From positions 1 through 64,000 of the forward strand of contig JAXOFM010000002.1 in NCBI GenBank assembly GCA_044841755.1: a DNA stretch of 64,000 bases. The letters are read 5' to 3'. The notes under the pieces are model-generated. The model had not been told where the DNA came from. It ran no database searches and was given only the letters and a program-made list of their open reading frames with translations. The position numbers and the translations under genes were made by a program. This document shows positions 43,738 through 53,241 of the stretch, in pieces (within the stretch, counting starts at the first letter, position 1; the number at the start of each line of letters is the position of its first letter). Origin of the DNA: CAZAPO01 sp044841755. GTDB lineage: Bacteria; Bacteroidota; Bacteroidia; Flavobacteriales; Flavobacteriaceae.

Positions 43738-44358
43738 ATGAATAAAAAATGGTATGTAATTGGTTTTGTTGTAATTCTAGCTTTTTTGAGCGGAGTTGTA
43801 ACTCAACAACATATATCTAAGCCAAATCAGGAAATAGTATTGCAATTTACGAGTAATACTATTGATTATGATGAGGTAGAAGAGGCTATTGCTGATATAA
43901 AACGACAGTTGCAAGCAGTAGGAGTTTCTAATATTCAAGTTACTAAATTTGATAATGGAGAACTTAATATTACTTATCATAGTGCTTCTAAGGTCTCAGA
44001 TATAAAGAGAATTTTATCGAATGCTGACGCAATTTCTCTTAACGATGATTATCCTTCACAAGTACCAACAGGAGAGTCTAAACCTTCATTTGATTTTGAT
44101 GTATATGAAATTAAAACAGTTTCAGATACTGATTTAAACATTCTAGGTGTAAGCACTACATCATCAACTTCTAAAAAGGGAGATTATAAACAAAATTTAG
44201 AAACTAATCCTTTTGCTAATGAAACGTTGAATACTTTCGTTCTTCATGAGCAAAATGAAATAACAACCTACAAGATCTATAACCATAATAGATTTGTATT
44301 TAGTTGTAATTCTTACAAAATTCCAGAGGTTAGAGCTGGACCTTACCTTTTAGGATAA
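43738..44358 (+). CDS. Exported hypothetical protein with SecD-P1-like segment
   Basis: 206 residues from the ATG at 43738; an in-frame ATG at 43714 would lie upstream of the promoter. One N-terminal membrane segment (WYVIGFVVILAFLSGVVT). Residues ~40-95 (EIVLQFTSNTIDYDEVEEAI, ADIKRQLQAVGVSNIQVTKF, NGELNITY) follow the beta-alpha-beta pattern of the SecD periplasmic region (compare VLRKRIDQFGVTQPNIQRLG and GRIIVELPG in the SecDF encoded next door). The C-terminal part (EQNEITTYKIYNHNRFVFSCNSYKIPEVRAGPY) is unrecognised. secDF starts 221 bp downstream on the same strand. Function unknown. Confidence 0.75.
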   Translation: MNKKWYVIGFVVILAFLSGVVTQQHISKPNQEIVLQFTSNTIDYDEVEEAIADIKRQLQAVGVSNIQVTKFDNGELNITYHSASKVSDIKRILSNADAISLNDDYPSQVPTGESKPSFDFDVYEIKTVSDTDLNILGVSTTSSTSKKGDYKQNLETNPFANETLNTFVLHEQNEITTYKIYNHNRFVFSCNSYKIPEVRAGPYLLG

Positions 44359-44525
44359 TACTATTTAGTTAAGACTAGGTATATCCTACTACTTCAAGAT
44401 TTAAAGTCAATTATTGAATTCGAAAATTCTCAATTGCACTAATTCTAGATGCTTTTACATAATAGAAAAGCTTTTAAACAAACAATATAAACCCAAATAT
44501 TAATTGTCAGATTACGAGTAAAAAG

Positions 44526-44533
44526 TATATTTG
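44526..44533 (+). promoter_or_regulatory. secDF promoter -7 element
   Basis: TATATTTG, an exact consensus match, 46 bp before the secDF ATG. The predicted leader contains a small CCTAA/TTAGG hairpin. Confidence 0.65.
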
Positions 44534-44579
44534 CCCTCCTAAAAATTAGGAATAATTTGACCCAATAAACAATTTAGTA

Positions 44580-47500
44580 ATGCAAAACAAAGGAATAGTA
44601 AAGTTGTTTGCCCTGTTATTTGGATTGGTAAGTATTTATCAATTATCATTTACGTTCAAGGCAAACCAAATTGAAACAAATGCAAAGGAGTTTGCCGTAA
44701 GCAAAATTGCTGATAGCGAGGTTGATTACGATGTTAAGCGTGCAGCTGAAGAAACACGCTATTTAGATTCCCTACTTACCCAAAAGGTTGAAACTGGAGA
44801 TACCGATACTAATGGAATTCCACTTAGAGAAAACATCAAAGTTTTTAATATAGGAATTGCTGATTATAGCTTTTCTGAAGTTAAAGCAAAAGCAATGAAC
44901 CTTGGTCTTGACTTAAAAGGAGGTATTAGTGTAATTCTTCAAATTCAAGTTGATGACATTTTAAGAGGATTAGCTGATAATAGTAGCGATCCAATCTTTA
45001 ATAGAGCTATCGCTGATGCTAAAGAGATTCAAAAGAATAGCCAAAACACGTATTTAGAAGATTTCTTCGTGGCGTTTGATGCTATTAAAGGAGATACAAA
45101 ATTAGCTTCACCAGATATTTTTGCGAATAGAGATTTAAGTGATGAGATCACTTTTAATATGACTGATGACGAGGTGAAGCCAATTCTTGAAAGAAAAATT
45201 GACGAATCTATAGTTTCAGCATTTGAGGTATTACGTAAACGTATTGACCAATTTGGTGTTACACAACCTAATATTCAACGTCTAGGAAAATCTGGACGTA
45301 TTATTGTTGAACTTCCAGGTGTTAAGGATAAAGAAAGAGCAACAGATCTTATTACTACAACTGCACAGTTAGAGTTTTGGGATGTGTATAAGGCTGAAGA
45401 AATGGGTGGATTCTTAAATCAAGCTAACGAAGTATTAAGAGGGTTGGTAGAAACTACTCCAACTGAAGAAGAAGTTGAGCCACAAGATGAAGAAGATAGT
45501 CAAATTGATGACCTTTTAGGTGAAGCTTCTACTGACTCAACTGAGGTTGCAAGCTTAGGTCCTTTATTCGACCTTATTAGAGCTCCAGGTATTACAGGGC
45601 AACCTGTTTTAGCAATGTTTGATGTTACTGATAAAGACGCTGTTTTAGACTTATTAAATAAGCCTGAAGTAAGATCTTTATTACCAGCAGAACAACGTTA
45701 TGCAAAATTTGTTTGGGGAATTCAACCAAAAGATAGCGAAGTTGTTGAGTTATATGCTTTAAAAGCAAATAGAGAAAACCAACCTGAATTAAGTGGTGCC
45801 GTTATAGTAGATGCGCGTCAGTCGTACTCTCCAACTGGGCAGCCAACAGTTTCTATGCAAATGAATGCTAGTGGAGCTAAGGTTTGGGAAGAAATGACGG
45901 GAAGAGCTTTTTCACAAGGAAGCCAAATAGCAATTGTACTTGATGATATTGTTTATTCTGCTCCTGGTGTAACAACTGGACCAATTGCAGGAGGTAACTC
46001 TGAGATTTCTGGATCATTCACCTTAAACGAAGCAATTGACTTAGCTAACGTATTACGTGCTGGTAAACTTCCAGCTTCTGCTGAGATCGTTCAGGCTGAT
46101 GTAGTTGGACCATCATTAGGTGCTGAAGCAATTGATAGTGGTTCTAAATCATTCATCATCGCATTGATACTTGTATTGATTTGGATGATGTTCTATTATG
46201 GTAAAGCTGGTATCTTCTCAGATGTTGCTTTATTATTAAACATCTTATTAATATTTGGTATTCTTGCTGGGTTAGGAGCTGTATTAACACTTCCTGGTAT
46301 TGCTGGTATCGTATTAACAGTGGGTATTGCAGTAGATGCCAACGTACTTATTTATGAGCGTGTTCGTGAAGAACTTACCAAAGGTAAGGGGCAAAAAGAA
46401 GCAATTAAAGACGGATTTAGTAATGCGTTATCTTCAATTTTAGATGCTAACATTACTACTGGTTTAACTGCGTTAATCTTATTTGTTTTTGGTACAGGAC
46501 CAATTAAAGGTTTTGCAACTACCTTATTAATAGGTATTATCACATCATTATTTACGGCAATCTTTATCACAAGATTATTAATTGATTGGTATGTAAATAA
46601 AGGAGGAAAGTTAGATTTCTCTACTTCAGTTACAAAAGGACTATTCAGAAATATCAATATCAATTTCTTGAATAAGCGTAAAATGGCTTACGTTATTTCT
46701 GGAACAATTATTATTGCTGGTTTAGCTTCGCTGTTCACTACAGGACTTGATGAAGGTATAGACTTTGTTGGAGGTCGTACGTATACAGTTCGTTTTGCAC
46801 AAGACATGAATACTGAAGAAGTTAAAGCTGCAGTTGTTGCTACTTTTGGTAGTGCAGAAGTAAAAACTATTGGTAGTGCTAACCAGTTAAAGATTTCAAC
46901 TAAATACAAGATTGACGAAAACTCAACTGAGGTTGATGCTGAAGTACAATCTAAATTATACGAATCTTTAGGTTCATTTTTGCCTGACGGATTGAGTTAT
47001 GAAGATTTTTCTAATAGCGAAAACAATATTGGACTTATGTACTTTGGTAAGGTAAGTCCAACAATTGCCGATGATATTAAGAAATCATCTGTATGGGCAA
47101 TTTTAGGATCGTTGATAGTAGTATTCTTATATATCTTATTACGATTCAAGAAATGGCAATTCTCACTTGGTGCTGTTGCGGCAGTATTCCATGACGTATT
47201 AATCGTATTAGGTGTGTTCTCAATTACTTGGAAATTCATGCCTTTTAGTATGGAAATTGACCAAGCGTTTATTGCAGCAATATTAACTGTAATTGGTTAC
47301 TCGTTGAACGATACCGTGGTGGTGTTTGATAGAATTAGAGAATTCTTAAATGAGCACACAAGTTGGGAGTTTGACAAAACAGTAAACTCTGCGTTGAACA
47401 GTACATTAAGTAGAACATTAAATACCTCTTTAACTACATTAGTAGTTTTATTGGCAATGTTCTTATTTGGTGCTGATTCGTTAAGAGGATTACTATTTGC

Positions 47501-47600
47501 TCTTATTGTTGGTGTAATTATTGGTACCTACTCTTCGGTATTTATTGCAACACCAGTGATGCACGATACATTGAAGAAGTTAGATAAAAAGAAGAAGTAA
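44580..47600 (+). CDS. secDF: Protein translocase subunit SecDF (fused)
   Basis: 1006 residues combining SecD and SecF. SecD half: first membrane helix (IVKLFALLFGLVSIYQLSFTF), a long periplasmic region with LGLDLKGGISVILQIQVD, VLRKRIDQFGVTQPNIQRLG and GRIIVELPGVKDKERA, then helices with IVLTVGIAVDANVLIYERVREEL. SecF half (from ~residue 690): GIDFVGGRTYTVRF, further helices and NDTVVVFDRIREFL. It uses the proton-motive force to help pull exported proteins through SecYEG. Fusion of the two subunits is usual in Bacteroidota. Monocistronic, with a terminator downstream. Confidence 0.96.
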   Translation: MQNKGIVKLFALLFGLVSIYQLSFTFKANQIETNAKEFAVSKIADSEVDYDVKRAAEETRYLDSLLTQKVETGDTDTNGIPLRENIKVFNIGIADYSFSEVKAKAMNLGLDLKGGISVILQIQVDDILRGLADNSSDPIFNRAIADAKEIQKNSQNTYLEDFFVAFDAIKGDTKLASPDIFANRDLSDEITFNMTDDEVKPILERKIDESIVSAFEVLRKRIDQFGVTQPNIQRLGKSGRIIVELPGVKDKERATDLITTTAQLEFWDVYKAEEMGGFLNQANEVLRGLVETTPTEEEVEPQDEEDSQIDDLLGEASTDSTEVASLGPLFDLIRAPGITGQPVLAMFDVTDKDAVLDLLNKPEVRSLLPAEQRYAKFVWGIQPKDSEVVELYALKANRENQPELSGAVIVDARQSYSPTGQPTVSMQMNASGAKVWEEMTGRAFSQGSQIAIVLDDIVYSAPGVTTGPIAGGNSEISGSFTLNEAIDLANVLRAGKLPASAEIVQADVVGPSLGAEAIDSGSKSFIIALILVLIWMMFYYGKAGIFSDVALLLNILLIFGILAGLGAVLTLPGIAGIVLTVGIAVDANVLIYERVREELTKGKGQKEAIKDGFSNALSSILDANITTGLTALILFVFGTGPIKGFATTLLIGIITSLFTAIFITRLLIDWYVNKGGKLDFSTSVTKGLFRNININFLNKRKMAYVISGTIIIAGLASLFTTGLDEGIDFVGGRTYTVRFAQDMNTEEVKAAVVATFGSAEVKTIGSANQLKISTKYKIDENSTEVDAEVQSKLYESLGSFLPDGLSYEDFSNSENNIGLMYFGKVSPTIADDIKKSSVWAILGSLIVVFLYILLRFKKWQFSLGAVAAVFHDVLIVLGVFSITWKFMPFSMEIDQAFIAAILTVIGYSLNDTVVVFDRIREFLNEHTSWEFDKTVNSALNSTLSRTLNTSLTTLVVLLAMFLFGADSLRGLLFALIVGVIIGTYSSVFIATPVMHDTLKKLDKKKK

Positions 47601-47619
47601 TCTACTTTTAGATATATTG

Positions 47620-47652
47620 AAAAGCCTTTCCGTTTGGAAAGGCTTTTTTATT
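47620..47652 (+). terminator. Rho-independent terminator after secDF
   Basis: Stem AAAAGCCTTTCC/GGAAAGGCTTTT with loop GTTT and a T-run, 19 bp past the stop. Confidence 0.93.
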
Positions 47653-47684
47653 TTAGTGAAATAAATCAGATGAATTAATCAATT

Positions 47685-48758
47685 ATGAGAATCTTATTTT
47701 TTAACTTTTTATTACTTCTAAGTTTTACCTCTTGTAAGCATAATAATGAGATTGAGCCTCATGGCAATCAAAATCATAAAATACGGCATGTTCATGATAC
47801 AATTGGATTTACACAATTTAGCTGGCAAATGGACTCTATTTATGATCGATTAAAAATAAAAGATGTACCTAATAACCTTAAATGGAAAGCGGCTATTTGT
47901 CCTCATGATGATTATAAATATGCTGGTAGGTTGTATTACGAATCTTTAAAGGGCGTTAATGCTAAAAATATAATACTTATTGGTGTAGCACATAGAGCTA
48001 GAAATTATGACTTACAAGACAAAATTATCTTTGGTAGTTACACTCATTGGCAATCACCCTATGGAAACGTCAAAGTAGCAGATATAAATCAAAAAATTAT
48101 TGAAGAGCTTTCAAAGGAATCGTATGTAGTTCATGATAGTATGCAAGAGCTAGAGCATTCTCTAGAAGCAATTGTACCATTTCTTCAAAAGAAAAGCAGA
48201 GATGTAAACATAGTTCCAATTTTGGTGCCCTATATTAATTATGAGACCATAGATAAAATAAGCGATGATCTTTCAAAAGCTGTGGCAAAAATCATGAATA
48301 AAAATAATTGGATTTATGGTGAGGATTTAGCAGTTGTCATATCAAATGACGCTGTTCATTATGGAGATGTGAATTGGAGCGGAGACCTTGCTCCATTTGG
48401 AACAGATGATGAAGGAACAAAAAAAGCGAGACAACTGGATATGGAAATAATTAATACTTGTTTGGTTGATAAATTGTCTGGTAGTAAAGTGGAAATCTTT
48501 ACAGAGTACACTGTTGAAAAAGAGGATTATAAAGAATACAAATGGGTTTGGTGTGGACGTTATTCGGTTCCATTTGGATTGGACTTTGCAAATAAGTTGA
48601 ATATAGAGTTGAACAAGAAACCTCTCACTGGAACTTTTTTAGATTATGAATCTAGTATTGATCATGAACTAATTAAAGTCGAGGATTTGAATATGGGAGT
48701 AACAGCTATAGCGACGCAAAGACATTGGGTTGCTTATGCTAGCCTAAAATATGAATGA
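47685..48758 (+). CDS. MEMO-family (AmmeMemoRadiSam protein B-like) lipoprotein
   Basis: 357 residues. N-terminus MRILFFNFLLLLSFTSC gives a lipobox with Cys17. The mature part matches the MEMO1/AmrB family: AAICPHDDYKYAGRLYYESLKG, NIILIGVAHRA, HSLEAIVPFLQKK, IVPILVPYINYE and AVVISNDAVHYGD, including conserved His/Asp residues of the putative metal or active site. AmrB proteins are usually cytoplasmic and cluster with AmrA and the AmrS radical SAM enzyme. Neither partner is adjacent here, and this one is predicted to be a lipid-anchored envelope protein. Function unknown. Confidence 0.82.
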   Translation: MRILFFNFLLLLSFTSCKHNNEIEPHGNQNHKIRHVHDTIGFTQFSWQMDSIYDRLKIKDVPNNLKWKAAICPHDDYKYAGRLYYESLKGVNAKNIILIGVAHRARNYDLQDKIIFGSYTHWQSPYGNVKVADINQKIIEELSKESYVVHDSMQELEHSLEAIVPFLQKKSRDVNIVPILVPYINYETIDKISDDLSKAVAKIMNKNNWIYGEDLAVVISNDAVHYGDVNWSGDLAPFGTDDEGTKKARQLDMEIINTCLVDKLSGSKVEIFTEYTVEKEDYKEYKWVWCGRYSVPFGLDFANKLNIELNKKPLTGTFLDYESSIDHELIKVEDLNMGVTAIATQRHWVAYASLKYE

Positions 48759-49271
48759 TTATTGATTTCTTGACTTTGAAAAATCTATTCTGTCTCCTTC
48801 AGCAATACCTAATTGATCACTTAAACCTCCTTTAATTTCTAAAACATATTTAGCAGGAGCTGTAGATGGAAGTGAAATTTCATTAAGAGGTTTTGCGTTT
48901 TTTTGAATGCTCACTATTTTGTTTGAGTCGTCTATATAAATAATATCTAAAGAGATATAAGTGTTCTTCATATAAAAAGAACGCATGCGTATATCTGGAA
49001 AAATAAATAGCATTGCCTGATCATCTTTCATTGATGTTCTATCCATTAAACCACGTTGTCTTTCGTAGTCGGTTTCAGCAATCTCTATATCGTATTTTGA
49101 AATAAGGGAATCGGTTTCAGCCTTAAATAAGCTTAGTTCTCCCTCTTTTTTAAAGACAATATCAATGGTTTTGAAGTTCTTTTGGTCTTCTTTACAAGAG
49201 GAGAAAAAAAGTAACAGAAGAGAGCTTAATGCTAATAAAATAAAAGATTGGGTAAGACGATTTAATTTCAA
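48759..49271 (-). CDS. DUF192 domain lipoprotein
   Basis: 170 residues. Lipobox LFFSSC (Cys26) after a hydrophobic signal. The DUF192 domain reads IAETDYERQRGLMDRTSMKDDQAMLFIFP, MRSFYMKNTYISLDIIYIDD and YVLEIKGGLSDQLGIAEGDRI. The family is small, often exported, and of unproven function. It is the last gene of the folE-cysS-yidD-lgt run, 2 bp after lgt, whose product lipidates such proteins. Its stop codon abuts that of the convergent MEMO gene with no space between. Confidence 0.87.
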   Translation of the reverse strand: MKLNRLTQSFILLALSSLLLLFFSSCKEDQKNFKTIDIVFKKEGELSLFKAETDSLISKYDIEIAETDYERQRGLMDRTSMKDDQAMLFIFPDIRMRSFYMKNTYISLDIIYIDDSNKIVSIQKNAKPLNEISLPSTAPAKYVLEIKGGLSDQLGIAEGDRIDFSKSRNQ

Positions 49272-49273
49272 GA

Positions 49274-50110
49274 TTAAGTAGCTTTAGGTTTATATATAAA
49301 CATAAAATAGAGCCCTATTAGTATAAAAGGGATGCTCAATACCTGACCATTATTTAAACCAAACCCTAAAGCTTCTGCTAGTTTTTCACCGCTTTGATCA
49401 AGTTTGAAATTTTCTACAATAAAACGAACTGTCATAAGCAATACTAAAAATAGCCCAAAAAGAAAACCTAACTGTTCACGCTTTTTAGTTTTCCAATACA
49501 AGAACCATAGAATTAAGAATACAAATACATATCCAAAAGCTTCATAAAGTTGTCCAGGGTGACGCGCAATGTTGTCATGATCTTTAAATATAACTGCCCA
49601 AGGAAGATCAGCACTTGCTTCTTTACCAATCATTTCAGAGTTGAAGAAATTTCCAACCCTTACAAATACAGCGCCTAGAGCTACAGGTACAACCACACGA
49701 TCAAGAATCCAAATTACAGATCTCTTAAGTACTTTCTTATTATATAAATACATAGAGATAATCATACCAATAGCAGCACCATGACTTGCTAGCCCTCTAA
49801 AACCAGTAAATTCAAATCCACCAGCAAATTTAAAAGGTAAGAAGATGCTAAGAGGGTCTTGTGTAATAAGTTCTGATTGGTAAAACAGCACATGACCAAC
49901 ACGAGCACCTATCATGATTCCTAAAACAGAATAAATAAAAAGTGAATCAAGTTTCTCTTCGGTTTCATTTTCATTTTTATAGATCTTCTTGATAATGAAC
50001 CATCCAATAATGAAGGCAATCATCCACATCATGCTATAGTAATGAATAGTGAAACTACCTATAGAAATACCTTGAGAAGCTGGATCCCAAACAATTTGTA
50101 AAGTGTGCAT
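49274..50110 (-). CDS. lgt: Prolipoprotein diacylglyceryl transferase
   Basis: 278 residues with about seven membrane helices. Signature segments are FRGLASHGAAIGMIISMYLYNKK (the catalytic-region His), RVGNFFNSEMIGKEA (the Lgt signature with its essential Arg/Asn) and HPGQLYEAFGYV. It transfers diacylglycerol from phosphatidylglycerol to the lipobox Cys of prolipoproteins in the inner membrane, the first step for the many lipoproteins in this window. Operon position: after yidD and 2 bp before the DUF192 gene. Confidence 0.95.
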   Translation of the reverse strand: MHTLQIVWDPASQGISIGSFTIHYYSMMWMIAFIIGWFIIKKIYKNENETEEKLDSLFIYSVLGIMIGARVGHVLFYQSELITQDPLSIFLPFKFAGGFEFTGFRGLASHGAAIGMIISMYLYNKKVLKRSVIWILDRVVVPVALGAVFVRVGNFFNSEMIGKEASADLPWAVIFKDHDNIARHPGQLYEAFGYVFVFLILWFLYWKTKKREQLGFLFGLFLVLLMTVRFIVENFKLDQSGEKLAEALGFGLNNGQVLSIPFILIGLYFMFIYKPKAT

Positions 50111-50149
50111 AGATTAGAATTTGTTTCGTAAATATACAATAAGCAAAAC

Positions 50150-50392
50150 TTACTTTTTTACTTTTTTTTCTGGTACAGGATCATATCCACTTCCTCCCCA
50201 TGGATGACAACTAAAAATCCTCTTAATTGCTAATTTTCCGCCATAAAAAAGACCATGAGTCTTTAATGCTTCTACTGTATAGTGTGAGCATGTTGGCTGA
50301 TATCTGCATGTGGCAGGAGTTAAAGGAGATATTAAAGTTTGATATATCCTTACTAAGAATACAAAAGGAGCAATAAGTATTTTTTTGATCAT
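50150..50392 (-). CDS. yidD: Membrane protein insertion efficiency factor YidD
   Basis: 80 residues. The YidD signature is complete: [31 protein letters not shown] with three conserved Cys, and [19 protein letters not shown] C-terminal wording ([17 protein letters not shown]). It is an amphipathic, membrane-associated helper of YidC-mediated insertion. Its ATG lies 2 bp after the cysS stop codon, so the genes are coupled. It is usually near rnpA/yidC; here it sits in the cysS-lgt run. Confidence 0.95.
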   Translation of the reverse strand: MIKKILIAPFVFLVRIYQTLISPLTPATCRYQPTCSHYTVEALKTHGLFYGGKLAIKRIFSCHPWGGSGYDPVPEKKVKK

Positions 50393-50394
50393 GT

Positions 50395-51882
50395 TTAATT
50401 GGTCGAAAACGTCGTACCGTCTTTACCATCTTTAAGCTGAATACCTATTGCTGCTAATTCATCACGAATTTTATCAGATAAAGCAAAATCTTTATTAGCT
50501 CTTGCCTCAGCGCGCATGTTTATTAGTAATTCAACAGTGTCAGATAGTTTGCTTGAATTGTCTTGAGAATTAGCTTGCTGCTTTTTAAGACCTAATATAT
50601 CAAATACAAAAGCTTCAAGTGTTCTTGATAGTAATTCAAGATCATTAGCATTAATACTAGAAGTACCATCTTTAATTTGATTAATGTACTTACCTGCGTT
50701 AAACAATTCGGCAATTAAAACAGGTGAATTAAAATCATCATTCATAGCATCATAACATCTTTGTTTCCAATTTAAGATGTCAAATCCTTGAGAATCGCCA
50801 CTAATGTTTAATTTATCTAAGAGGTTTAAAGCTTCCATTAGTTTGTTTAAACCTTTTTCACTTGCTTTTAACCCATCATCTGTTAAATCTAAAACACTTC
50901 TATATGACGATTGTGCCATGAAGAATCTAATAACATTAGGTGAGTAAGCTTTACTCATTTTGTTATTATTTCCAGATAACAATTCGGTTGGAGTAATTGT
51001 GTTTCCAGTAGTTTTTGACATACGTTGACCATTAAGCTCAAGCATGTTGGCATGCATCCAATAATTAACAGGAGACTTTCCTATCGCTGCTTCATTTTGT
51101 GCAATTTCACACTCGTGATGAGGGAACTTTAAGTCCATTCCTCCACCATGAATATCGAAAGTTTCTCCAAGGTACTTAGTGCTCATTGCTGTACATTCTA
51201 AGTGCCAACCAGGGAAGCCATCACTCCATGGAGAAGGCCAGCGCATAATGTGCTGTGGTTCGGCTCTTTTCCAAAGTGCAAAATCTTGTGGGTTTTTCTT
51301 ATCACTTTGTCCGTCTAAGGCTCTAGTATTGTGAACAAGGTCTTCTAGCTTTCGTTTACTTAACTTACCATATTCATTAGTTTCATTGAACTTATGAACA
51401 TCAAAATAAACTGAACCATTTACTTCATACGCAAAACCATTATCAATAATCGTCTTAATAAGTTCAATTTGCTCGATTATATGTCCTGTAGCAGTAGGCT
51501 CTATACTAGGTGGTAAAAAGTTTAAGGTATCTAAAATGTTATGGAAATCAACAGTATACATTTGCACGACTTCCATAGGTTCAATTTGCTCTAAACGTGC
51601 TTTTTTCGTGATCTTATCCTCACCTTCATCTGCATCATTCTCTAAGTGACCAGCATCAGTAATGTTTCTAACATAGCGAACCTTGTAACCAAGATGCTTG
51701 AAGTAACGAAATATCATGTCAAAAGACATGAATGTTCTCACGTTACCTAAGTGTACATTACTGTAAACCGTTGGTCCGCAAACGTACATTCCAATATGTC
51801 CTTCGTTAATAGGATTGAATACTTCTTTTGCTCCAGAAAGTGAGTTATATATTTTTAACTCTTGATCTTTATAAAGTTGCAT
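50395..51882 (-). CDS. cysS: Cysteine--tRNA ligase
   Basis: 495 residues. It is a class I synthetase with [24 protein letters not shown] (HIGH-type motif and a zinc-ligand Cys), [14 protein letters not shown] and [17 protein letters not shown] (the remaining zinc ligands Cys, His and Glu), and the KMSKS-type [13 protein letters not shown]. The C-terminal anticodon domain ends at [12 protein letters not shown]. It charges tRNA-Cys. It is the second gene of the probable folE-cysS-yidD-lgt-DUF192 operon. Confidence 0.96.
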   Translation of the reverse strand: MQLYKDQELKIYNSLSGAKEVFNPINEGHIGMYVCGPTVYSNVHLGNVRTFMSFDMIFRYFKHLGYKVRYVRNITDAGHLENDADEGEDKITKKARLEQIEPMEVVQMYTVDFHNILDTLNFLPPSIEPTATGHIIEQIELIKTIIDNGFAYEVNGSVYFDVHKFNETNEYGKLSKRKLEDLVHNTRALDGQSDKKNPQDFALWKRAEPQHIMRWPSPWSDGFPGWHLECTAMSTKYLGETFDIHGGGMDLKFPHHECEIAQNEAAIGKSPVNYWMHANMLELNGQRMSKTTGNTITPTELLSGNNNKMSKAYSPNVIRFFMAQSSYRSVLDLTDDGLKASEKGLNKLMEALNLLDKLNISGDSQGFDILNWKQRCYDAMNDDFNSPVLIAELFNAGKYINQIKDGTSSINANDLELLSRTLEAFVFDILGLKKQQANSQDNSSKLSDTVELLINMRAEARANKDFALSDKIRDELAAIGIQLKDGKDGTTFSTN

Positions 51883-51920
51883 GTTGATTAATAGGTGTTA
51901 GGTTGATTTTGAGCTAGTTT

Positions 51921-52598
51921 TTAAAATTTTGTATCTAGTTTTATGTAATCTAGAAATTCTCTTCGAGTTTCTTTTTCTTTGAATTTACCTCCAAATTCGC
52001 TTGTAACGGTACTACTTTCTATATCTCTAATACCTCGAGAGTTTACACATAGGTGTTTTGCATCAATGACACATGCTACATCTTTAGTTCCAAGAACTTT
52101 TTGTAATTCTTCAACAATTTGAATAGTTAATCTTTCTTGAACCTGAGGTCTTTTAGCAAAATAGTCTACGATTCTATTCATTTTAGAAAGCCCAACTACA
52201 GTCCCGTTAGAAATATAGGCAACATGAGCTTTGCCTACAATTGGAAGTAAGTGATGCTCGCAGGTAGAATAAACGGTAATGTTTTTTTCTACTAACATTT
52301 CACCATACTTATATTTGTTTTCAAATGTAGAAGCCTTCGGTTTTTTATCTGGATCAAGCCCTCCAAAGATCTCTTTTACAAACATTTTAGCTACTCTGTT
52401 TGGAGTTCCTTTAAGACTATCATCAGTTAGATCTAGCCCAAGAGTTTCCATAATATGTCTAACATCATCTTTAATGATGTCTATTTTTTCTTCCTTGGTT
52501 AACTTGAATGCGTCGTCTCTTAACGGTGTGTCAGACGATGTTCCAATATGGTTATCTCCCAACGATTCAAAATCTTCAATGTCTCTTTCAAATTTCAT
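51921..52598 (-). CDS. folE: GTP cyclohydrolase I
   Basis: 225 residues. Catalytic domain motifs: LDLTDDSLKGTPNRVAKMFVKEIFGGL, VYSTCEHHLLPIVGKAHVAYI (zinc Cys and His pair, about 110-125), GLSKMNRIVDYFAKRPQVQERLTIQI and CVIDAKHLCVNSRGIRD (zinc Cys). It converts GTP to 7,8-dihydroneopterin triphosphate, feeding folate and queuosine synthesis (queE is at 29529-30158). The first gene of its operon, with a consensus promoter 34 bp upstream. Confidence 0.96.
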   Translation of the reverse strand: MKFERDIEDFESLGDNHIGTSSDTPLRDDAFKLTKEEKIDIIKDDVRHIMETLGLDLTDDSLKGTPNRVAKMFVKEIFGGLDPDKKPKASTFENKYKYGEMLVEKNITVYSTCEHHLLPIVGKAHVAYISNGTVVGLSKMNRIVDYFAKRPQVQERLTIQIVEELQKVLGTKDVACVIDAKHLCVNSRGIRDIESSTVTSEFGGKFKEKETRREFLDYIKLDTKF

Positions 52599-52632
52599 AT
52601 TTATAATCCTAAAAATAACAGATTAACGGCCA

Positions 52633-52640
52633 CAAAGGTA
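52633..52640 (-). promoter_or_regulatory. folE operon promoter -7 element
   Basis: TACCTTTG on the minus strand, an exact consensus match, 34 bp before the folE ATG. It probably serves folE-cysS-yidD-lgt-DUF192. Confidence 0.7.
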
Positions 52641-52775
52641 AGCATTTCGTTGGTTTTAACTATTCTACTTAACAAAGTATTAATTTCCCCCAACAAACGA
52701 AATAATTTGTAACTAGATAACGTTTTATTATCCAAATAATGCTTACTTTTTGAGGCTATTATAATTGACGGATAA

Positions 52776-53234
52776 ATGAAAAAAAAATTACTTCTTTTCT
52801 TAAGTTTATTTTTAAGTGTATCTGGTTTCTATGGGCATGCTCAGAATAAAAAGGATATAAAAACTCCTATTGTCTCTTTTAAGAGTAATGTTAATCCTCC
52901 ATTAAGTCTACATGAAAAAAATCTCATTAAAGAAGTTTATCAAGAAGAATTTAGTTTGATTTCAGAAAGCCCTGAACGACTAAGGTTTGTAAAAAACCTA
53001 TTGCGTAATAGAGTGGAGGTTAGTGTTTTAAATGATTTTCCAAAACAAGTAAAGTTGCTCTCAGAAGTATCGCTTTTTAATAAATACAATGCAAAATTGA
53101 AAAGAAAAGGGTTCGACAAAGATGATTTTAACCCCTTGTCGTATAATTTTGACTTTTACTCTAAAACAACTCAAATTTATAGAGTAGATAATACTAATTA
53201 CTACATAATTATAAAGTCCCAATACCAAGATTAA
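52776..53234 (+). CDS. Hypothetical exported protein (152 aa)
   Basis: 152 residues with a signal peptide (MKKKLLLFLSLFLSVSGFYGHAQ). The mature protein is basic and helical (LHEKNLIKEVYQEEFSLISESPERLRFVKNLLRNRVEV) with a Tyr-rich end (YRVDNTNYYIIIKSQYQ). No known domain was recognised. It lies 7 bp upstream of the T9SS type B protein gene, so the two are almost certainly co-transcribed and may act together at the envelope. Confidence 0.75.
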   Translation: MKKKLLLFLSLFLSVSGFYGHAQNKKDIKTPIVSFKSNVNPPLSLHEKNLIKEVYQEEFSLISESPERLRFVKNLLRNRVEVSVLNDFPKQVKLLSEVSLFNKYNAKLKRKGFDKDDFNPLSYNFDFYSKTTQIYRVDNTNYYIIIKSQYQD

Positions 53235-53241
53235 CCTATAT

